Virus record (IMG/VR): IMGVR_UViG_3300049893_003853
Location: 1-35,925 of that record
Source of the DNA: a virus
Length of the DNA stretch: 35,925 nucleotides
Strand: one strand, 5' to 3'
Shown: positions 31,377-35,925 of the stretch, in pieces
Numbering within the stretch: the first letter of the stretch is position 1
Layout: every line of letters begins with the position of its first letter
Notes under the pieces: model-generated
Database searches by the model: none
Seen by the model: only the letters and a program-made list of their open reading frames with translations
What the model was told of the DNA's origin: nothing
Made by a program: the position numbers and the translations under genes

Positions 31377-32084
31377 ATGGGAAACAAAAAGAGTGTCGAC
31401 CAGCATGCCAGACTTCCAGCTTCTATCATAGCAAGCGATCTTACACTTCGTCAATTCAAAGTATACGCAGCACTTTCATTTTTTAAGGGTGGTAACGCGA
31501 CTTGTTGGCCAAAGATCGCCAAGCTTTGTAAGATGACTAATATCGATGATAGAAATTTGACGAGAATACTAAAAGAACTTGAGGAGCTTGGACTCATTAA
31601 AAGGGAGTTACGGAATATAGAATGCCAGTCTACGATATATACTCTTTACGAGCCAGACGTAGAAATTTTTGTTGACGAAGATAGTTCAGACCTCCCGGCT
31701 AGCGTGGCCACTACCCTCCCGGCCAAATTAGCCACCACCCCTCCCGGCCAAATTAGCCGGGACATAGAACAATACAGTATGAACAATACAAAAGAACAAA
31801 AAACAATAACCCCCTTACCCCCTAAAGGGGGAATGAGTGAGGATTCACTTTTTGAATCATTCTGGAACTCTTATCCAAGAAAAGTAGGAAAGGGCCAAGC
31901 GCGGAAAGCATTTACAGCGGCATTGAAAAAAGCAGACGTTCAAACCATAGCCGCAGGTTTCAAAACATTTCTTCCGAGCGTCGAAGGAAAAGAAGAACGC
32001 TTTATTCCACACGCCGCAACATGGCTCAATGGAGAAAGATGGCTGGATCAACCGAAGCAAGAACAAAAAATAAACTTCTTTTAA
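31377..32084 (+). CDS. replication initiator (lambda O-like plan), 235 aa
   Basis: Residues about 15-95 are a helix-turn-helix DNA-binding domain of replisome-organiser type (LRQFKVYAALSFFKGGNATC, IAKLCKMTNIDDRNLTRILK, LEELGLIKRE). A low-complexity linker follows (residues 100-155). The C-terminal domain has FESFWNSYPRKVGKGQARKA and IPHAATWLNGERWLD, a block common at the end of phage replication proteins that handle the host helicase or its loader. The linker DNA holds three direct repeats followed by an AT-rich run (see the origin entry). It is the first gene of the replication operon, immediately after the attenuator. Confidence 0.78.
   Translation: MGNKKSVDQHARLPASIIASDLTLRQFKVYAALSFFKGGNATCWPKIAKLCKMTNIDDRNLTRILKELEELGLIKRELRNIECQSTIYTLYEPDVEIFVDEDSSDLPASVATTLPAKLATTPPGQISRDIEQYSMNNTKEQKTITPLPPKGGMSEDSLFESFWNSYPRKVGKGQARKAFTAALKKADVQTIAAGFKTFLPSVEGKEERFIPHAATWLNGERWLDQPKQEQKINFF
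31691..31831 (+). repeat. three direct repeats plus AT-rich run: candidate replication origin
   Basis: Repeats start at 31692, 31716 and 31741 (period 24-25). The second and third share 20 identical bases (CCCTCCCGGCCAAATTAGCC, 31114-31133 and 31139-31158 in the 31,000 numbering plus 600, that is 31714-31733 and 31739-31758), yet they are read in different frames (LPAKLATT versus PPGQISRD). The first shares CTCCCGGC and GCCAC. Directly downstream 31762-31809 is almost pure A/T, then CCCCC-TAAA-GGGGG can pair (31818-31831). Iterons plus an unwinding element inside the initiator gene is the lambda O/ori arrangement. Confidence 0.65.
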
Positions 32085-32094
32085 TCACCATACT

Positions 32095-32451
32095 ATGCTT
32101 CCACAAATCTATCGTCCTCTCTGTGTCGTTATTCTGAAAGATGGCCGCCGGTTCTTTTTTGACCGCATAGAAAAGGAAAGTTACATTAAGAAAGTGAACG
32201 AGTCCTATATGGTCGAGACTCCCTGGGGAGCCACCGCACGAGCGAACGTAAGCGATATCGAAGACTTTGACGCCAAGAGTGAAGAAGACCAGTTCCTGAT
32301 TTCTCTTCCCTATAAAACACGCCTGCGTTTGGAAGAGGAATGCAAAAAGCATATGGATGCTATCGGGAAGACTATGCCACTATACCGTATGCGCCTCTTT
32401 GTACAATCATTTGAAAAGAAAGATTTGCAAAACGAAACGGAAGCCATATAA
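32095..32451 (+). CDS. hypothetical protein of the replication operon, 118 aa
   Basis: A beta-rich N-terminal half (RPLCVVILKDGRRFFFDRIE, ESYMVETPWGATARANVSDI) resembling a small barrel, then a charged helical C-terminus. It lies between the initiator and the ERF gene, so a DNA-metabolism role is likely, but no family is recognised. Confidence 0.6.
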   Translation: MLPQIYRPLCVVILKDGRRFFFDRIEKESYIKKVNESYMVETPWGATARANVSDIEDFDAKSEEDQFLISLPYKTRLRLEEECKKHMDAIGKTMPLYRMRLFVQSFEKKDLQNETEAI

Positions 32452-32481
32452 TACTCACGCCATATTTCCTAACCTAACCCT

Positions 32482-33273
32482 ATGGCAGAAAAGATTTATC
32501 AGCAAATCGCTGCTGCGAAGAAAGACGTTAATGCTGTTGGGAAGAATCGCAAGAATCAACAGCAAAACTACTCTTTCCGTGGAATAGACGACGCGATGGA
32601 CGCATTCGCCCCACTGCTCGCAGAACACGGGCTTACCATCATTTGCGAGAAGATCGAACACTTGGCAAATCAGGACGTTGTTTCCAAGGCTGGGGCAGCC
32701 GGATACCGCGTGGTGAATAATTACACGTTCCGGGTTTTCGCCGACGATGGTTCCAGCATACAAGGGCAATCCGACGGCGAAGCAATCGACTACGGCGACA
32801 AGTGTACAACCAAGGCACAATCCGTCGCCCTGCGCGAGTTCCTCTTCAAAACCTTCATGGTTCCATTCCACACGGTGGAAGACATCGAAGAAACGGGACA
32901 CACACTTTCGATAAAGAAACCAGCACCCAAGAAAGAGACCTTTGAAAAGCCAGCCTGGGACGACGACAAGAAGTCAGAACCGAAGAGCGCACCGGAAAAG
33001 TCCTTGGAAGACACCATTTCCGACGTGATTGCCCAAGAACGCGCCGCAGGTACCAAGGCCAGCGCACTGCAACACAAGAAACTGTCCGAACACTGGAACA
33101 ATCCGGAACTGACGGCCGAGGCTCTCAAGCTCCGCACCAAAGACGTTTTGGACTCCCTGTGCAAATCAAAGGGACTCGCCGAAAAATCGGAAGACCTGAC
33201 ACCGACCGGTATTGAAAGCCTTATCACGTTGGTGATTGAACGCAACCTTTCCTACATCCAACCCAAGCAATAA
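32482..33273 (+). CDS. erf: ERF-family single-strand annealing protein
   Basis: Anneals complementary ssDNA in phage recombination. The N-terminal 140 residues carry the ERF signature: KDVNAVGKNRKN, NYSFRGIDDAMDAFAPLLAE, HGLTIICE, and SDGEAIDYGDKCTTKAQSVA. A Lys/Pro/Glu-rich linker (about residues 145-180) leads to a helical C-terminal region (SLEDTISDVIAQERAAGTKA). The SSB at 2228 is a likely partner. No paired exonuclease is recognised nearby, although the VRR-NUC gene at 35270 could supply nuclease activity. Confidence 0.9.
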   Translation: MAEKIYQQIAAAKKDVNAVGKNRKNQQQNYSFRGIDDAMDAFAPLLAEHGLTIICEKIEHLANQDVVSKAGAAGYRVVNNYTFRVFADDGSSIQGQSDGEAIDYGDKCTTKAQSVALREFLFKTFMVPFHTVEDIEETGHTLSIKKPAPKKETFEKPAWDDDKKSEPKSAPEKSLEDTISDVIAQERAAGTKASALQHKKLSEHWNNPELTAEALKLRTKDVLDSLCKSKGLAEKSEDLTPTGIESLITLVIERNLSYIQPKQ

Positions 33274-33274
33274 T

Positions 33275-33715
33275 ATGGCTAACCTCATCCAACTCCCCGC
33301 CAGTTACGCGCTGACACAGAGTAAGCTCTACGCCGCCCGCGCGGCGGTTGAACAAGCAAAAGCAAAACTTGAATCAACGGCGGAGTTCTCCGCCCTCAAG
33401 GTCGCTGAAAACGAACTGAAGGAAATTGAACTGTTTGACTCCGAAGTACGCCGCACGATCGGAGATATGATGGAAGCCGAAGGAAAAGAGACGCTGGAAG
33501 TCGGCGGCCAGAACTGGAAACTTTCTTACACGTCCGGCTCCTTCAAAATAAAGGACGAACAAAAGTTCATGGAACTCTACCCGCAATTCACCAAGACCAA
33601 GACGACCACGGAGCCAAGTGTCACGGATGCCAAGAAGGCCATGAAAGAAGGGTTCATTTTTGACCCGGCCATTGCCTCTCTGATTCAGAAGCGAGAAATT
33701 ACTATCGTGGAATAA
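33275..33715 (+). CDS. recombination-module protein, 146 aa
   Basis: ATG 33275, one base after the erf stop. Residues 15-60 are a coiled coil (KLYAARAAVEQAKAKLESTA), then a beta hairpin (EVGGQNWKLSYTSGSFKI) and a C-terminal helix. The coiled-coil-then-beta plan is seen in phage proteins near annealing enzymes, but I cannot name the family. Overlaps the next gene by one base. Confidence 0.65.
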   Translation: MANLIQLPASYALTQSKLYAARAAVEQAKAKLESTAEFSALKVAENELKEIELFDSEVRRTIGDMMEAEGKETLEVGGQNWKLSYTSGSFKIKDEQKFMELYPQFTKTKTTTEPSVTDAKKAMKEGFIFDPAIASLIQKREITIVE

Positions 33716-34218
33716 TGCGCCACTTCCTCCAAATTTCCGACACCGGGGAGGCCAAGAACCTTTCAGAATTTGCGAAAGCCTTGGCCCCCTTCCGGGGGAA
33801 ATGGGTACAGGTGGAAGTCAAAGCCCTATCCTGCCCACCCGACGAACTCGCCCAAGAAAAACAACGGACGCTGGAACAGAACAATTATTACTGGGGCGTG
33901 GTGATTCCGGCCATCTCCGACTACTGCGGAATGTCTCCGGACGAAACCCACGAAGCACTCAAAGAAAAGTTCCTCACTGTGAAAGCCCGGCTCAAGTGGG
34001 ACAAGCGGAAGAAAATCAAATATACCAAGTCAACGACCCAGTTGGTCACCAAGGATTTCGCCGCCTATATCCTCCGCATCAGAAACTACTTTGCGACGGA
34101 CATTGACGGACAACGGTACTCGGTCGCTGGCGCACCGAATCAGGTCTCCGATATGACACACGATGGAACACCGGTGTATCTCGTCGATCCCGTCGAACTT
34201 TCAAAACTTACTTTATAG
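33715..34218 (+). CDS. NinB-like recombination protein, 167 aa
   Basis: The central block RTLEQNNYYWGVVIPAISDY, CGMSPDETHEALKEKFLTVK and STTQLVTKDFAAYILRIRNY match a conserved phage family found next to ERF/RecT genes (NinB/YqaN-like; the RSLEQNRYYW motif). Such proteins assist ssDNA recombination; the activity of this one is unknown. Overlaps the preceding stop by one base (TAATG) and ends in TAG. Confidence 0.68.
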   Translation: MRHFLQISDTGEAKNLSEFAKALAPFRGKWVQVEVKALSCPPDELAQEKQRTLEQNNYYWGVVIPAISDYCGMSPDETHEALKEKFLTVKARLKWDKRKKIKYTKSTTQLVTKDFAAYILRIRNYFATDIDGQRYSVAGAPNQVSDMTHDGTPVYLVDPVELSKLTL

Positions 34219-34229
34219 CATCACATAAT

Positions 34230-35267
34230 ATGCGTATCAATATCGAACAATCATTCCTCTCACGGTTTCCGCTCAAGTCAAAAATCATCATCGTTTTGGC
34301 CATTGGTTTCGTCGTAGCGATGATTGGATTCATTTTTGGTATCTTGGCACCTATTTCCGCAGAAGAACGTATCCAGCGTACAATCAAGGCACTCGATGAA
34401 GAGAAAGCATCCATCTTGATCGAGGCAAGCCGCGCTGAATTATCGGCCACCTCCTTTCTGAAAGACGCTGAAACCTACCTGAAAGAGGCTGATCGATTGA
34501 ACTCCGAAGCAAGGAAAGCACAATCCTGGGCGCAGTCCTGCCGTGCCGCTAACCAAACAGGGACGCTTTCTCTCCCGGTAGATTGCTCTACCATGACGGT
34601 CACCGAAGATTCCGAACAAGAAATCAATGTGATTATGGAAAAGATAATGCCACAAGCGGCAGCAGATATTCCAAAGGCTGACCTCTCGAATAGCATTTTA
34701 TTCCTCAACCCAGGGCATGGACTCGGGGAAGGTGGGAGCAGAGATTGGGGAGCAACGATTTATGCAGAAGATGGGAAAACAGTCCTGTTTTCTGAACGCT
34801 CCACCGTCAAAGAGATTGCTTCCAAGCTCCAAGTGAAATTGATCGGTTCTGCTTTTTCCACCGTTGTCCCGGTCGGATATGCTCCGAACACGCTCCGAAG
34901 CAATATCGAATATGCGAACAAGAAAGCTCGAGAACTCAACTGCACACCTGAAACCTGCTACCTTTTGAGCATTCACGCCAACGCTTCTGATACTCCGACG
35001 TCTTCCGGTGCGGTCGTTTATTACAATGCTGCCATGCCAGGGGCAAGGACTATGGCCGCACGTATTGCACGCTCTGCCAACCAGGAGAACTGGCGCGTTG
35101 CGGAAGATACAGCGAACAAAAACAAGCGTTTGGGAATGGTACGGGATGTAGAAGGTGTAAACTCTTTCCTTTTGGAGGTAGGGTATATGTCGAACCAAGA
35201 CGACCTCAAGCGTATGCTAAATGCAGATAAAGTCGCCACGTCTATTGCAGAAGAATTTACAAAATAG
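34230..35267 (+). CDS. membrane-anchored N-acetylmuramoyl-L-alanine amidase (Amidase_3)
   Basis: Cleaves the amide bond between MurNAc and the stem peptide. The Zn ligands of Amidase_3 are present: His163 (FLNPGHG), Glu189 (SERSTVKEIA) and His249 (LSIHANAS); catalytic Glu316 is in FLLEVGYMSN. The N-terminus has a TM segment at about residues 18-40 and a helical stalk (45-105), so it is exported with a membrane anchor, as in SAR-type or anchored lysins. Odd: it sits in the replication operon, away from the lysis cassette; two Cys in the stalk (104, 119). Ends in TAG. Confidence 0.88.
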   Translation: MRINIEQSFLSRFPLKSKIIIVLAIGFVVAMIGFIFGILAPISAEERIQRTIKALDEEKASILIEASRAELSATSFLKDAETYLKEADRLNSEARKAQSWAQSCRAANQTGTLSLPVDCSTMTVTEDSEQEINVIMEKIMPQAAADIPKADLSNSILFLNPGHGLGEGGSRDWGATIYAEDGKTVLFSERSTVKEIASKLQVKLIGSAFSTVVPVGYAPNTLRSNIEYANKKARELNCTPETCYLLSIHANASDTPTSSGAVVYYNAAMPGARTMAARIARSANQENWRVAEDTANKNKRLGMVRDVEGVNSFLLEVGYMSNQDDLKRMLNADKVATSIAEEFTK

Positions 35268-35269
35268 GT

Positions 35270-35704
35270 ATGAAAAACATGATCCCAACTGAAGAACAAG
35301 AACAGCGCGCCTTTGTCGAGTGGCTTACATTGAATGGGTACGAATTTACCGCCCTCGGACAAAGCACCCCGGCGGGATCCATGCGCGGCGGGAAGTGGTC
35401 GCCCAACTACAAGACGCTGGCACGGAATAAAGCGATGGGTATTCGCAAGGGATTTCCGGATATGTGTATCTATACTCCAGGAAGCGCAGTGATATTTGTG
35501 GAACTGAAAAGAAAAAACGGTGTTCCTTCCGATGTTTCACCAGAGTAAAGGAAGTGGATTGACGCACTCCGAGATTCTGGAGTCACAGCAATTGTGTGTT
35601 GTGGTGCATTGGAAGCTATCAAGGCAATACCTGCCTGCCATTATGGGGAGAAATGGGTCGCTAGCATTTGTTCAACTGATAACGACTTTGGAACATGGAA
35701 CTAA
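35270..35704 (+). pseudogene. VRR-NUC nuclease interrupted by an in-frame TAA
   Basis: VRR-NUC family (PD-ExK fold) nuclease. The first 92 residues carry GIRKGFPDMCIY and IFVELKRKNG, that is Asp and the ExK pair. TAA at 35546-35548 follows SPE; beyond it the same frame stays open for 51 codons and continues the family (RKWIDALRDSGVTAIVCCGA, LEAI) to a second TAA at 35702-35704, overlapping the next ATG in the usual way. In relatives the position normally holds Gln (SPEQ), so TAA is one change from CAA. Either a nonsense mutation, a base error or readthrough. Confidence 0.8.
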
Positions 35705-35925
35705 ACGCAAAGCGTTGCTGGAGATGCAAATTTCCTTTCCCTCCCTACGCGCTGTATAGCCGCGTTGACGAAAGCAACCGATCCATCACAATGAACGCGC
35801 CGGAACTTTGCTTGGAGTGCTACATTGCCTCATATCCAAACGAACATGATGTTCAAAACATTCTTCAAGAGCGACGTATTGCCGCCGAAAAAGCAAAAGA
35901 AGGCGTGGAAGCCCAAGGCGCGTAA
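35695..35925 (+). CDS. small zinc-finger protein, 76 aa
   Basis: Two Cys-x2-Cys pairs (RCWRCKF, residues 8-11; LCLECYI, about 39-42) form a probable zinc finger; the C-terminus is a charged helix (LQERRIAAEKAKEGVEAQ). The start overlaps the reading frame of the interrupted nuclease by 10 bases. The stop codon is the last three bases of the window. Function unknown. Confidence 0.6.
   Translation: MELNAKRCWRCKFPFPPYALYSRVDESNRSITMNAPELCLECYIASYPNEHDVQNILQERRIAAEKAKEGVEAQGA

Overview
The window reads as a tailed-phage genome, or nearly all of one, of about 36 kb. All credible genes lie on the + strand, most are separated by 0-20 bases, and I see no integrase, repressor, tRNA or rRNA gene. The virion genes are those of a short-tailed (podovirus-like, P22/T7-type) phage: P22-type portal, scaffold, HK97-fold coat, head-tail adaptor, beta-propeller nozzle-like protein, two very large internal virion proteins, and no tape-measure/tail-tube set. 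The last gene ends exactly on the last base and the first lines are coding, so the sequence may be a circular or circularly permuted genome opened between two genes (inference).

Layout. 1-3864: small early or accessory genes, SSB, a winged-helix protein and small membrane proteins. 3870-14238: small terminase, adaptor, nozzle, tail protein, two large internal virion proteins, and a DUF6496-like peptide. 14242-20876: large terminase (interrupted by an intein), portal, scaffold, major capsid protein. 20929-28371: decoration-like protein and a set of fibres or adhesins, including a collagen-like fibre and a 1056-residue adhesin. 28382-30759: lysis-type cassette of small membrane proteins ending in a papain-like peptidase with an SLH-like tail. 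30760-31376: a gene-free control region with three terminators, duplicated DNA units, candidate promoters and structured RNAs. 31377-35925: replication and recombination genes (lambda-O-like initiator, ERF annealing protein, NinB-like protein), a membrane-anchored amidase and an interrupted VRR-NUC nuclease. If the ends join, the early operon would run from 31377 through the junction to about 3864, and the late operon from 3870 to 30759.

Host. Almost no gene has a Shine-Dalgarno sequence, none of the 51 reading frames listed ends in TGA (44 TAA, 7 TAG), and the recognisable promoters are sigma70-like (TTGACA/TATAAT) rather than of Bacteroidota type. This fits a host that relies little on SD pairing, with Patescibacteria/CPR one candidate; this is inference, not proof.

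The most unusual object is inside the large terminase. An intein with intact splicing residues interrupts the protein just before Walker B. A complete zinc-ribbon/HNH homing endonuclease occupies the middle of the intein but is written in the +1 frame, while the terminase-intein frame stays open straight through it. Second is a probable replication origin inside the initiator gene: three direct repeats conserved as DNA but read in different frames, followed by an AT-rich stretch, as in lambda O. Third is the control region, where the loops of two hairpins are exactly complementary just upstream of the replication operon.
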